A stretch of DNA of 64,000 nt, from assembly GCF_000511355.1 (NCBI RefSeq), contig NC_023135.1, positions 3,586,838 through 3,650,837 on the forward strand, read 5' to 3'. The stretch is from Leisingera methylohalidivorans DSM 14336 (GTDB lineage: Bacteria > Pseudomonadota > Alphaproteobacteria > Rhodobacterales > Rhodobacteraceae). The stretch's first letter is position 1, and the number at the start of each line of letters is the position of its first letter. Under the pieces are notes generated by a model. It had not been told where the DNA came from and ran no database searches. It saw only the letters and a list, made by a program, of their open reading frames with translations. The translations under genes and the position numbers were made by a program. This document shows, in pieces, positions 55,821 through 64,000 of this stretch.

Positions 55821-57488
55821 TCAGCGCAGCACCATCCCCTCGGGCCAGCTGAGTGCGGTGTCCAGGCGGATAGTCTGGCTTTCGCCCGGCTCCAGCTCCA
55901 GGTCCCAGGCCAGGATGCCGCGCTGCTTCTCCACGTTTTCCTCCGCGGGCTGCGGTTTCGCGCTCCACTCGATCTCCAGATCGTCCTGCTGCGAATAGGG
56001 CACCCGGTCCAGCACCCGTACCGGCCAGTCCTGCGCGGTCAGATTCTCCACCGTGATCTCCACCTTCTGCACCTGCGCGCTGCTGCGCGAGATCAGCCCC
56101 TGCTCCCCCTCGCTCTGCCCCAGCACGTCGCGGCGCAGCTGCAGGCCTTCGATAGGGCCGAAACCGGCGTCCATTTCCGCACCCGGCGCCAGCCCGGCGA
56201 AAGGCTCCACCGTGACCAGCTTGCCATCAACAAACCGCGGAACCTCGTCCGAGGCCAGCAGCTGCTCGCCAAATGTGTTGGCGAATGCGGCCACCCGGTA
56301 GGCGGTCTTGTCCCGCAACGGCACTGCTACCGCCCGCACCTTTGCCTCAGCGGTCAGGCTGTCCATTTCCAGCCGCAGCAAGTCGGCGCCGGAGGCAATC
56401 GAGACCGGCAGGCCGAACCGGTAGGCCGCTGCTGCGCCGCCCAGATCAGCGCCCCAGCCGCCGCGGGCCTCCTCCTCAAAAACGGGCGCCGCTGCCGGCT
56501 CTGCCAGCGCAGACAGTTCCGCCGCGTCCTGCCCCATTGATTTCAGCGCCCGCGGCGGCTGCGGCTCCTCGATCCGGCGCAGCCTGGGGTGCAGTGCCGA
56601 CGGGCTGCCCTGCCCGGCGGGCACCGCGGTCGACAGGGTCAGCGCCACGTCCTGCCAATTCTCGCCGGTATCCTGCACCAGCATCACCGCCCGTTTCAGG
56701 ATCACCTGCTCCCCGTTCACTGTGCTGAGGTGCATCTCGTAGGACGGCTGCCAGCCGGTATTGCCCGCACCCGCGGTGTAGTAGCTGACCTTGACAGCGC
56801 CCTCGCCCGCCTGCCCGGCCTCGATATCCACGGCGATGAACAGCCGGTCTTCATCCTCCAGCGTGATCGCGGCCAGCGCCGCCTGCGCCGCTGCCAATTC
56901 CTCTTCCAGGTCCTCCAGCTGCAGCTCAATCCGGCGGGCCTCTGCCTCTGCCGCCACCGCCGCCTGGCTGGCTCCGGCGGCCTCGTCGGAAATCATCCGG
57001 GCAATGGCGCTCAGCGCGGCGGCATCCGCTTCCGCCAGCCCTTCGTTCGCGCCCAATTGCTGCAGGAAGCCAATCGAAGCCTCCGCCGCCTGCACCCCGG
57101 AACGGGCCCGCGCAGCCTCATCCCGCACCGCTGCAATCCGCGCCTCGGCCTCGCGCACCCGCGCCTCTGCAGCCTCGGCCTCAGGATCCTCCGCATTACG
57201 CGGCGGCACATAATCCTCGCGCAGCAGGGTGGCCACGCGGCGCGCACCGGCAATTTCAACCTGCAGGGTCTCCAGCAAGGCAGTCCTGGGAACATTCTGC
57301 AGGATCAGCCGGTGGCGGCCTTCCGGCAGTGCCAGCGCGGCGCTGCGGGTGACTTCCGCCAGCCCCGGGTACAGCGTCACCTCTGACACGGAACTGCTGA
57401 CCGGAATGGTTTCGGCCGCCGCAAAGGGTGCGGCTGCCACGGCAAATGAGGTGAAGGCAAAGGCCATCATGGGAAATCGCATTGGCAT
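55821..57488 (-). CDS. Exported DUF4139 (mucoidy-inhibitor-A-like) protein
   Basis: This 555-aa protein has a signal peptide (about 1-25, MMAFAFTSFAVAAAPFAAAE). An N-terminal DUF4140-like segment (about 28-125; SSSVSEVTLYPGLAEVTRSA) is followed by an Ala/Glu-rich coiled coil (about 95-205) and the C-terminal DUF4139 domain (about 215-550; VKVSYYTAGAGNTGWQPSYE, NLTAQDWPVRVLDRVPYSQQ). The family is periplasmic or outer-membrane associated and poorly characterised. It is convergent with hpaI and followed at distance by asd, with no operon link. The start could be MPMRF or MRFPM. Confidence 0.85.
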   Translation of the reverse strand: MPMRFPMMAFAFTSFAVAAAPFAAAETIPVSSSVSEVTLYPGLAEVTRSAALALPEGRHRLILQNVPRTALLETLQVEIAGARRVATLLREDYVPPRNAEDPEAEAAEARVREAEARIAAVRDEAARARSGVQAAEASIGFLQQLGANEGLAEADAAALSAIARMISDEAAGASQAAVAAEAEARRIELQLEDLEEELAAAQAALAAITLEDEDRLFIAVDIEAGQAGEGAVKVSYYTAGAGNTGWQPSYEMHLSTVNGEQVILKRAVMLVQDTGENWQDVALTLSTAVPAGQGSPSALHPRLRRIEEPQPPRALKSMGQDAAELSALAEPAAAPVFEEEARGGWGADLGGAAAAYRFGLPVSIASGADLLRLEMDSLTAEAKVRAVAVPLRDKTAYRVAAFANTFGEQLLASDEVPRFVDGKLVTVEPFAGLAPGAEMDAGFGPIEGLQLRRDVLGQSEGEQGLISRSSAQVQKVEITVENLTAQDWPVRVLDRVPYSQQDDLEIEWSAKPQPAEENVEKQRGILAWDLELEPGESQTIRLDTALSWPEGMVLR

Positions 57489-57561
57489 CTCTCAAACAAA
57501 TATCCGCGGCGCAAAACTGCCCGCCCGATGCCGAGCCTAGCCGCCGCCCCGCCCGGAGGCC

Positions 57562-57598
57562 ACGCAAAAGAAAAGGGCCGCCTCTTGCGAAGCGGCCC
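57562..57598 (-). terminator. asd terminator
   Basis: GGGCCGC (57575-57581) pairs with GCGGCCC (57592-57598), followed on the minus strand by CTTTTCTTTTG. It lies 23 bases after the asd stop. Confidence 0.85.
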
Positions 57599-57620
57599 CC
57601 TCACCAAAAGGATATAAGGC

Positions 57621-58643
57621 TTAGCCTTTCTTCAGGACCTCACGGCCCAAAAGCTCGGCAATCTGCACCGCGTTCAGGGCCGCGCCCTTGCGCAGGTTGT
57701 CGCTGACGCACCACAGGTTCAGGCCGTTCTCAATGGTCGAATCCTGGCGGATCCGGCTGATGAAAGTAGCGAAATCACCGACGCATTCCACCGGGGTCAC
57801 GTAGCCGCCGTCTTCACGCTTGTCGATCACCATGACGCCCGGCGCCTCGCGCAGGATATCGCGGGCCTCGTCTTCGTCCAGGAAGTCCTCGAACTCGATG
57901 TTCACGGCTTCCGAGTGGCCGACAAACACCGGCACGCGGACGCAGGTCGCGGTGACCTTGATCGAGGTGTCGATGATCTTCTTGGTCTCGGCGACCATCT
58001 TCCACTCTTCCTTGGTCGAGCCGTCTTCCATGAAGACGTCGATATGCGGAATGACGTTAAAGGCGATCTGTTTGGTGAATTGCCGGGCCGGCTTGTCATC
58101 GGTCGGGTTGTAAATCGACTTGGTCTGGTCCCACAGCTCATCAATGCCGTTTTTGCCCGCGCCGGACACCGACTGATAGGTCGAGACGACAACGCGCTTG
58201 ATCTTGGCGCGGTCATGCAGCGGCTTCAGGGCGACAACCATCTGCGCGGTTGAGCAGTTGGGGTTGGCGATGATGTTTTTCTTGGCATAGCCGTGCACGG
58301 CGTCCGGGTTCACCTCCGGCACGATCAGCGGAATGTCCGGATCGTAACGGTACAGCGACGAGTTATCGATCACGGTGCAGCCGGCGGCAGCAGCCTTGGG
58401 CGCGTAATCCTTGGTCGCGGCGGATCCCACGGCGAACAGCGCCATGTCCCAGCCGGTGAAATCGAAGGTGTCCAGATCCTGGGTCTTCAGTGTCTTATCG
58501 CCAAAGCTGACTTCGGTGCCGAGAGATTTGCGGCTGGCCAGCACAGCGATCTCATCCACAGGGAACTGGCGCTCGGCCAGGATGTTCAGCATTTCGCGGC
58601 CCACGTTGCCAGTGGCGCCAACGACGACGATGCGGTAACCCAT
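57621..58643 (-). CDS. asd: Aspartate-semialdehyde dehydrogenase
   Basis: This 340-aa enzyme reduces aspartyl phosphate to aspartate semialdehyde for lysine, threonine and methionine synthesis. The NADP loop VVGATGNVGREML (near 7), the nucleophile Cys130 in IIANPNCSTAQM and the QSVSGAGKNGIDEL motif (near 158) are present, and the length is normal. It is cytoplasmic and monocistronic by layout with its own terminator. It is a housekeeping gene marking the end of the catabolic island. Confidence 0.95.
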   Translation of the reverse strand: MGYRIVVVGATGNVGREMLNILAERQFPVDEIAVLASRKSLGTEVSFGDKTLKTQDLDTFDFTGWDMALFAVGSAATKDYAPKAAAAGCTVIDNSSLYRYDPDIPLIVPEVNPDAVHGYAKKNIIANPNCSTAQMVVALKPLHDRAKIKRVVVSTYQSVSGAGKNGIDELWDQTKSIYNPTDDKPARQFTKQIAFNVIPHIDVFMEDGSTKEEWKMVAETKKIIDTSIKVTATCVRVPVFVGHSEAVNIEFEDFLDEDEARDILREAPGVMVIDKREDGGYVTPVECVGDFATFISRIRQDSTIENGLNLWCVSDNLRKGAALNAVQIAELLGREVLKKG

Positions 58644-58725
58644 TTGTCTGTTTCTCCAGTAATGCCCGGCCCCATGGCCGGCGGCGGAGTGATACTGCCT
58701 CCGGGGACAAGTTTAAAGTCCCGGA

Positions 58726-59940
58726 TCAGTCCATGCTGTCCCGGCTCAGCAGATAAATGGCGCATCCCAACGCCAAACAGACCAAAAAGAAGCTGAAAAT
58801 CCCGGTATAGGGCAGGGAAAGGTCCGCTCCGGCCATTCCCGCATGGATGCGGCCGGTGGCGAACTGCATGATTCCCACCCCGCCGATGCCGAAGAAATTC
58901 AGCAATGTGACCCCGCGCCCGGCCAGATGCGGCGGCACAAAGGCGCGGCCATGCGCCATGATCACCGGGAACGAGGCGCCAAAGAACCCGATCGCCGCCA
59001 TCAGCAGGACCGGCATCCAGACCGGCGCGCCAGCCGCCAGAACCAATCCGCCCAACGCCAGGCACGCCAGCAGGTTGCCGACCAGTATGACCCATTTGCG
59101 GGTGCCCAGCATCCGGTCAAGCGGCCCGTATAGAAAAGTGCCGGCAATCATCGCTGCTCCCATTACCATCGTTGCCAGCCCCACTTGCTGGGTGCTGAGC
59201 CCGTAAAGGTCGTTCAGATAGGGCCCGATCCACAGCCCCCGCAGCGCCCCCGACGGCGCATAGGCCACCAGCATCAGCGGGAAAATCGCCCACAGCGCCG
59301 GCATCTTCAGCAGATCCAGCACCGATCCCTTGTGCTCCCCGTCCGGCTTGTCCGGATCTGTCACGGTCACAAAGAGCCCGGCCGCCACCACCGCGGAAAC
59401 CACCGCCAGCCCCGCCAGCGTCTGCCGCCAGCCGAACAGATCCACCGCCAGCGCTGTCGGATAAGAGGCCACCAGATTGCCGGCCGACCCAACCCCCAGC
59501 ATCAGCGCCGCCAGGGTCGCAAACCGCGCAGGCGGGTACTGGCGCGCAAAGATATAGTAAGAGGCCATCAGCACCGGCGAACAGCCGATGCCGATCAGGA
59601 ACATCGCGATACTGACATGCAAGGGCCCGGCCGCCGCGGCAAACAGCGCCGCCCCGCCGCCGCCGCCCAGAAGCAGCAGCAGCGCCGCGGTCCGGCGCGG
59701 CCCCGCATGGTCCAGCGCCCAGCCCACCGGCAGCTGCATTGCGGCAAAGGACAGGAACCACATGCCCGACGCAAAGGCGAGATCATCCGGTGCCGCACCG
59801 ATATCCTGCGCCAGCACGCTGGACAGCACCGCCAGAAAGGCACGGAAAAACTGGCTCAGCACGTAAGCCAGGCACAATAAAATCAATCCTGCCTGCATTC
59901 CCCGCCCCCCGGCTTGCCGTTTCCGCGGCACAGCTTGCAT
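58726..59940 (-). CDS. Major facilitator superfamily transporter
   Basis: This roughly 404-aa inner-membrane protein has about twelve helices and MFS repeats. AFASGMWFLSFAAMQLPVGW is near 50 and the loop-2/3-type motif ALDHAGPRRTA near 70; the second half begins near 205 after a charged loop (SDPDKPDGEHKG-type). Substrate is unknown. Possible starts are the ATG at 59940, a GTG at 59955 and an internal ATG at 59898 just before the first helix. It is divergent from the DUF3095 gene across a short spacer. Confidence 0.85.
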   Translation of the reverse strand: MQAVPRKRQAGGRGMQAGLILLCLAYVLSQFFRAFLAVLSSVLAQDIGAAPDDLAFASGMWFLSFAAMQLPVGWALDHAGPRRTAALLLLLGGGGGAALFAAAAGPLHVSIAMFLIGIGCSPVLMASYYIFARQYPPARFATLAALMLGVGSAGNLVASYPTALAVDLFGWRQTLAGLAVVSAVVAAGLFVTVTDPDKPDGEHKGSVLDLLKMPALWAIFPLMLVAYAPSGALRGLWIGPYLNDLYGLSTQQVGLATMVMGAAMIAGTFLYGPLDRMLGTRKWVILVGNLLACLALGGLVLAAGAPVWMPVLLMAAIGFFGASFPVIMAHGRAFVPPHLAGRGVTLLNFFGIGGVGIMQFATGRIHAGMAGADLSLPYTGIFSFFLVCLALGCAIYLLSRDSMD

Positions 59941-60014
59941 GTTTGGCCCTGACACACAATTCGTTTAGGAAGAAACGGCAGGTCACTGGCGCGGGTTACT
60001 GGGGCGGGAATGGA

Positions 60015-61178
60015 ATGACGACAGACAGCTTCTATGCCGGCCTGCCGAAAACCCGGTCCTTCGACAGCCTTGCCGCGCCAGAAGCCTTTGTGCCGCTGCC
60101 GCCGGACTGGCACCTGTGCTGCACCGATATCGTCAATTCCACCGGGCTGGCGGCGGCGGGCCGCTACAAGACCGTCAACATGATCGGCACCGCGGTGATC
60201 GCCGCCATGCGCAATGCGCTGCAGGGCGAGCCGTTCCCTTTTATCTTCGGCGGTGACGGCGCCTCCTTCGCGGTGCCGGCCCGGCACAAGGACACCGCCA
60301 GAAAAGTGCTGGCGGGTCTGCGCAGCTGGACCAAAGCGGAATACGGCGTCAGCCTGCGGGCTGCGATGCTGCCGATGGATTGGATCCGGGCCGAGGGGCT
60401 GGACGTCCGGATTGCCCGCTATGCGGTGTCGGAGCACGCGGATTTCGCCATGTTCAACGGCGGCGGCCTGGCCTGGGCCGAGTCGCAAATGAAGGCCGGC
60501 GCCTTTGCGGTGGCCGCCGCCCCGCAGGCCGGACCGCCCGACCTCAGCGGCCTGTCCTGCCGCTGGAGCAACACCCCCGCACGGAACGGCATTATCCTGT
60601 CGGTGGTGGCCCAGCCCGCGCCGGGCACCAGCCCGCGGGCCTTTGCCCGGCTCTCGGCAGAATTGCTGGATCTGGCCTCTGAACTTGCGGAAGACGGCCA
60701 CCCGGTGCCCGATTCCGGCCCGAAACTGCGCTTTCCGCCCGCCGGCCTGGCGCTGGAAGCCCAGGCGTCCCGCGGGAATCAGCCGGTGATCTTGCGGAAA
60801 TTCTACTTATTCTTCCACAGCCTCTTTGCCGGGGTGCTTTTCGCCTTGAAGCGCCCGGCGGGCGGCTTTGACCCGGTGCACTACCTGTCCGTTCTCAAAG
60901 CCCATTCCGATTTTCGCAAATTTGACGATGGCCTGAAGATGACGCTGGATTGCACCCCGGCCATCAGCAACCGGATCCGCGGCCGCCTGCAGCAGGCCGC
61001 CGGCGCAGGGCTGGTGCAATTCGGCCTGCACGAACAAGACGCCGCCATGGTCACCTGTATCGTGCCCTCGCCGGTGGAGGACGACCACATCCACTTTGTC
61101 GATGGGGCCGGCGGCGGCTATACGCAAGCAGCCGCCAATCTGGCAGCTGCTTTTGGTATCAGCAAAAACCCGGCATGA
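60015..61178 (+). CDS. DUF3095 protein with cyclase-like N-terminal domain
   Basis: This 387-aa protein belongs, by overall pattern, to DUF3095. The N-terminal half resembles the class III nucleotide cyclase/GGDEF fold: CCTDIVNSTGLAAAGRYKTV (near 36; first metal-type Asp) and PFIFGGDGASFAVPA (near 75; second acidic turn). The C-terminal half (about 200-385) is specific to the family. Both acids expected to bind metal are kept, so nucleotide binding or cyclase activity is possible. No signal peptide or membrane segment is evident. It is convergent with the carbonic anhydrase gene, two bases apart. Confidence 0.8.
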   Translation: MTTDSFYAGLPKTRSFDSLAAPEAFVPLPPDWHLCCTDIVNSTGLAAAGRYKTVNMIGTAVIAAMRNALQGEPFPFIFGGDGASFAVPARHKDTARKVLAGLRSWTKAEYGVSLRAAMLPMDWIRAEGLDVRIARYAVSEHADFAMFNGGGLAWAESQMKAGAFAVAAAPQAGPPDLSGLSCRWSNTPARNGIILSVVAQPAPGTSPRAFARLSAELLDLASELAEDGHPVPDSGPKLRFPPAGLALEAQASRGNQPVILRKFYLFFHSLFAGVLFALKRPAGGFDPVHYLSVLKAHSDFRKFDDGLKMTLDCTPAISNRIRGRLQQAAGAGLVQFGLHEQDAAMVTCIVPSPVEDDHIHFVDGAGGGYTQAAANLAAAFGISKNPA

Positions 61179-61180
61179 CG

Positions 61181-61831
61181 TCAGACCGGCGCAAACAGGC
61201 CCGTCTTGGGATCATAACATTCCAGCCCGCCCTCGCCGATATCGGTCCACAGGCCATGCAGGCTCAGCTGTCCGGCCTTCACCGATGATTCGATGAAAGG
61301 AAAGGTCATCAGGTTTTCCAATGATGCAACAACGGCCTGGCGCTCAAACTGGCGCGCTTGCTGCTCCGGATCCTCGATTCCGGCAACGCCGTCGAACTTG
61401 GGCCTCAGAATCTCCATCCAGCGCCCGACAAAGCTGGTCTTCTCTTCCAGCTGCGGCGCGTTGCCCTTGCACATGTCGATACAGCCCTGCACGCCGCCGC
61501 ACTGCGAATGGCCCAGCACGATCAGATGCGAAACCTTCAGCGCCGTCACCGCGTATTCCACCGCTGCCGAGGTGCCGTGGTGATCGCCATCTGGAGCAAA
61601 GGGCGGCACCAGGTTGGCGATATTGCGGTGGATGAAGAATTCACCCTGATCAGCCCCGAAGATCGAGGTCACATGCACCCGGCTGTCGCAGCAAGAGATC
61701 ACCATGGCGCGCGGGCGCTGCCCTTCGGTGGCCAGGCGGCGGTACCAGCCCTGGTTATCCTTATAAGATGTGGCTTTCCAGCCGTGGTAACGGGTCACCA
61801 GATAACTGGGGAGAGGTTTGGCAAATTCCAT
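61181..61831 (-). CDS. Beta-class carbonic anhydrase
   Basis: This 216-aa zinc enzyme interconverts CO2 and bicarbonate. Zinc ligands are Cys48 and Asp49 in ISCCDSRV, with His108 and Cys111 in VLGHSQCGGV. IFGADQGEFFIHRNIANLV is the usual second segment. The start MEFAKP follows GGAGGA. Supply of bicarbonate to PEP carboxylase would suit the serine cycle, but the gene is 50 kb away and is probably housekeeping. Confidence 0.95.
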   Translation of the reverse strand: MEFAKPLPSYLVTRYHGWKATSYKDNQGWYRRLATEGQRPRAMVISCCDSRVHVTSIFGADQGEFFIHRNIANLVPPFAPDGDHHGTSAAVEYAVTALKVSHLIVLGHSQCGGVQGCIDMCKGNAPQLEEKTSFVGRWMEILRPKFDGVAGIEDPEQQARQFERQAVVASLENLMTFPFIESSVKAGQLSLHGLWTDIGEGGLECYDPKTGLFAPV

Positions 61832-62010
61832 TGTCGAATCCTCCGATTGATTGCGCATTGCCGGAGGTGTTACCCCGCATTGTCAGTAAATTCGAGGGAT
61901 TTGATCACCGCAATGGAAACCTTTTGAAAACTTGTCGGGCTCAAACTGGCAGTTGTGCCGTGGGGGTACATACAACTTGGGTGAATGTGGTGGCCAATAT
62001 TTTAACAGTG

Positions 62011-62370
62011 ATGCACTCGGAAACAGTGCGCCTTGATCCTGACAAACTCTCTTCCCTTTACGATCAGCTCGGCGAAGCCGGTGCCGAAGATGTGGTGTGC
62101 CGGGCAGTCGAAGAAATGGCCGTGCGGCTGACGCATTGCGAGCGGCTTTGGCGGCAGAATGACATGGTCAGCCTGCGCAAAAGCGCCCGGTCGCTGATCG
62201 CGATGGCCGATCAGATCGGCATGACGGCGCTGACAGCCATTGCCAGGGATGCGACCGTGGCCATTGATGCCGAGGATGCTCCGGCGGTTGCCGCGATCCT
62301 GTTCCGGCTGATGCGGGTGGGCGAACGCTCGCTGACCGCGGTCTGGGATCAGCAGGACATGACGATCTGA
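62011..62370 (+). CDS. Small helical protein resembling a histidine-less HPt domain
   Basis: This 119-aa, mostly helical protein is likely cytoplasmic. The central LRKSARSLIAMADQIGMTAL (near 59) resembles the active helix of histidine phosphotransfer domains, but the phospho-accepting His position is not His. I do not recognise a named family. The ATG at 62011 has a poor ribosome binding site; GTG codons at 61990 and 62008 are alternatives. It is divergent from the carbonic anhydrase gene and 85 bases before the aminopeptidase gene. Confidence 0.65.
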   Translation: MHSETVRLDPDKLSSLYDQLGEAGAEDVVCRAVEEMAVRLTHCERLWRQNDMVSLRKSARSLIAMADQIGMTALTAIARDATVAIDAEDAPAVAAILFRLMRVGERSLTAVWDQQDMTI

Positions 62371-62455
62371 CAGGTCGGCGGCCGGCAGGGCTTGCAGACG
62401 GCGCTGCGGCGGCTACTCTGGCGCATCATTCCTGATCCGCAACCGGAGTATGCCC

Positions 62456-63838
62456 ATGCCGCCCGTCTTTGCCGCGCCCAGCCCGGACGCCTGTCCTGTG
62501 CATGTCATCGCAAGCGACACTTTCGACAGCTGGCTCTCCAGCCAGCCGCAGCGCGTGCAGGCCTGGGCAACGGCGCAGGGCTTCACCGGCGCCTGCGGCC
62601 AGGCTGTGGCCGTGCCGGCGGCGGATGGCACCTTTGAAATGGCCCTGGCCGGCTATGGCAATGATGCCGCGCGCACGCGCCGCCGCTTTGTGCTGGCCGA
62701 GGCCGCCGCGAAACTGCCCGCCGGGACCTACCGGATCGCCTCCGGCCTGCCGCAGGAAGCGGCCGTAACCGAATCGCTGGGCTGGCTGCTGACCGGCTAC
62801 CGCTTTGACCGCTACAAGGAAAACGCGGCACAGGCCGCTGCATTGGTGGCGCCGGATGGTCTGGATGCAGGCGCCGTGGAATCCCTCGCGGCCGCCGAAT
62901 GCCTGACCCGCGACCTGATCAACACGCCCGCCTCTGACATGGGCCCGGCAGAGCTGCAGGCCGCCGCCGCCGCCCTGGCAGAGGAATTCGGCGCGGAGAC
63001 CTCCATCATTCTGGGCGAGGACCTGCTGGCGCAGAATTTTCCGCTGATCCACACTGTCGGCCGCGCCTCGGACCGTGCGCCGCGGCTGATCGACCTGCGC
63101 TGGGGCAGCGCCGGGCCGCGGCTCACCCTGGTGGGCAAGGGCGTCTGTTTCGACACCGGCGGGCTGAACCTGAAGCCCGGAAACAGCATGGCGCTGATGA
63201 AAAAGGACATGGGCGGCGCCGCCAATGTGCTGGGCCTGGCGCGGATGATCATGGCCGCCGGGCTGAAGCTGCAACTGCGGGTGCTGATTCCGGCGGTGGA
63301 AAACGCCGTCTCCGGCCCCGCCTTCCGCCCCGGCGACGTGCTGACCTCGCGCAAGGGGCTGACGGTCGAGGTCAACAACACCGACGCCGAAGGCCGCCTG
63401 GTGCTGGCCGACGCGCTGATGCTGGCCGCCGAGGAAGAGCCGGACCTGCTGATCTCCATGGCCACGCTCACCGGTGCCGCGCGCGTCGCCGTCGGCCCCG
63501 ACCTGTCGCCCTTCTACACCGACCGCGATACCGATGCCGCTGCCCTGTCTGCCAGTGCCGCGCACACCGCCGACCCGGTCTGGCGGATGCCGTTTTATGC
63601 CCCTTACGAGACCATGATCGAACCCGGCATTGCGGATCTGGACAATGCGCCCTCCGGCGGCTTTGCAGGCTCGATCACCGCCGCGCTGTTCCTGCGCCGT
63701 TTTGCCGGCGATGCCCGTTACATGCATTTCGACATCTACGGCTGGACCCCCAGCGCCGCCCCCGGACGCCCCAAGGGCGGCGCCCTGCAGGGCGCCCGCG
63801 CGCTGTTTGCGGCGCTGCCGGGCCTGCTGGAGCTTTGA
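62456..63838 (+). CDS. Leucyl aminopeptidase (peptidase family M17)
   Basis: This 460-aa cytoplasmic metallopeptidase has the M17 catalytic domain (about 155-455). The metal-site lysine and aspartate lie in LVGKGVCFDTGGLNLKPG (near 224), followed by LMKKDMGGAANVLG (near 245). The family signature NTDAEGRLVLADAL starts at 308, with Asp310 and Glu312 as ligands. ATG 62456 was chosen because GGAG sits 7 bases upstream; an ATG at 62450 is too close to it. It is followed 4 bases later by the NlpC/P60-type gene. Confidence 0.92.
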   Translation: MPPVFAAPSPDACPVHVIASDTFDSWLSSQPQRVQAWATAQGFTGACGQAVAVPAADGTFEMALAGYGNDAARTRRRFVLAEAAAKLPAGTYRIASGLPQEAAVTESLGWLLTGYRFDRYKENAAQAAALVAPDGLDAGAVESLAAAECLTRDLINTPASDMGPAELQAAAAALAEEFGAETSIILGEDLLAQNFPLIHTVGRASDRAPRLIDLRWGSAGPRLTLVGKGVCFDTGGLNLKPGNSMALMKKDMGGAANVLGLARMIMAAGLKLQLRVLIPAVENAVSGPAFRPGDVLTSRKGLTVEVNNTDAEGRLVLADALMLAAEEEPDLLISMATLTGAARVAVGPDLSPFYTDRDTDAAALSASAAHTADPVWRMPFYAPYETMIEPGIADLDNAPSGGFAGSITAALFLRRFAGDARYMHFDIYGWTPSAAPGRPKGGALQGARALFAALPGLLEL

Positions 63839-63842
63839 GTGC

Positions 63843-64000
63843 ATGACCGACCGCCGCCGCACACCGGTGAATGACCGCATCGCCGCCGCGCATCTGAAGG
63901 ATGCTCCCGCCGGCCTGGACCTGGTAGAGGGCACTGCCGCCCGCATCGGCGTGCCGGTTGCGGACCTCCTGCGCGCGCCGGACGGCGCCCGCGACCGCCA
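63843..64000 (+). CDS. NlpC/P60-type peptidase, N-terminal fragment at window edge
   Basis: An ATG at 63843 opens a frame to the window end (about 52 residues): MTDRRRTPVNDRIAAAHLKD, then GTAARIGVPVADLLRAPDGA. This matches the N-terminal SH3-like lead-in of NlpC/P60 cell-wall peptidases that often follow an M17 aminopeptidase gene in Rhodobacteraceae. The catalytic part is outside the window, so the call rests on the start and the neighbour. Confidence 0.6.
   Translation, partial: MTDRRRTPVNDRIAAAHLKDAPAGLDLVEGTAARIGVPVADLLRAPDGARDR

Overview
The window is high-GC DNA from an alphaproteobacterium, most likely a marine Rhodobacteraceae (Roseobacter group). The evidence is the combination of methylated-amine genes (tmm, tdm, dmmDABC, gmaS/mgsABC, a SoxBDAG/Mgd-type operon), a serine-cycle operon, an hpa meta-cleavage operon, and recurrent Rhodobacterales-style 3'-intergenic motifs. 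No rRNA, tRNA, CRISPR array, intact insertion sequence or prophage was seen. Gene names are homology judgements made from the translated sequence alone.

Layout. 0-3 kb: partial EamA transporter, Na/Pi cotransporter, DeoR-type regulator. 3.2-15.1 kb: serine cycle. glyA, ppc, hprA, mtkB, mtkA and sgaA lie on the minus strand as one tight operon. A divergent LuxR-type response regulator, mcl1 and gckA lie on the plus strand. 15.2-19 kb: truncated hemoglobin and TMAO demethylase (tdm) on the minus strand, with a divergent EamA transporter. 19.1-22.2 kb: fhs, a chorismate-mutase/PchB-like gene and folD. 22.4-28.5 kb: an Amt transporter, a 71-aa membrane protein, mgsABC and gmaS. 29.0-32.9 kb: dmmDABC. 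33.2-33.8 kb: XRE-cupin regulator. 34.1-36.9 kb: a decayed branched-chain-amino-acid/amide-type ABC transporter operon. 37.4-42.0 kb: FadR-type regulator, a substrate-binding-protein homologue with no visible signal peptide, tmm, and a GlxA/AraC regulator. 42.1-47.8 kb: a carboxymuconolactone-decarboxylase-like pseudogene and a four-subunit sarcosine-oxidase-family operon, interpreted as N-methylglutamate dehydrogenase (mgdABCD). 48.1-55.6 kb: hpaR and hpaF-E-D, an aromatic amino acid decarboxylase, then hpaG-H-I. 55.8-64 kb: DUF4139 protein, asd, MFS transporter, DUF3095 protein, beta-carbonic anhydrase, a small HPt-like protein, an M17 aminopeptidase and the start of an NlpC/P60-type gene.

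How the genes fit together. Trimethylamine is oxidised by Tmm to TMAO. Tdm splits TMAO to dimethylamine plus formaldehyde. DmmABC demethylates dimethylamine to methylamine. GmaS and MgsABC convert methylamine to N-methylglutamate, and the Mgd-type dehydrogenase regenerates glutamate. Three proteins on this route (Tdm, DmmD, MgdC) carry GcvT-type folate-binding domains, so C1 units can be passed to tetrahydrofolate and on to FolD and Fhs. GlyA and the serine cycle can then assimilate the C1 units through glycine, serine, hydroxypyruvate, glycerate, PEP, malate and malyl-CoA. The window therefore holds most of a methylotrophy island; enolase, malate dehydrogenase and formate dehydrogenase are not in it.

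Most interesting signals: (1) a near-identical promoter/operator block in front of both tmm and dmmD; (2) a leaderless substrate-binding-protein homologue divergent from tmm, beside the ruins of a transporter whose own binding protein did have a leader; (3) a perfect palindrome and repeated TGGGTA half-sites between the serine-cycle operon and its divergent regulator; (4) an amino acid decarboxylase inserted in the hpa operon behind a structured spacer; (5) a tdm-hemoglobin operon; (6) a PchB-like gene between fhs and folD.
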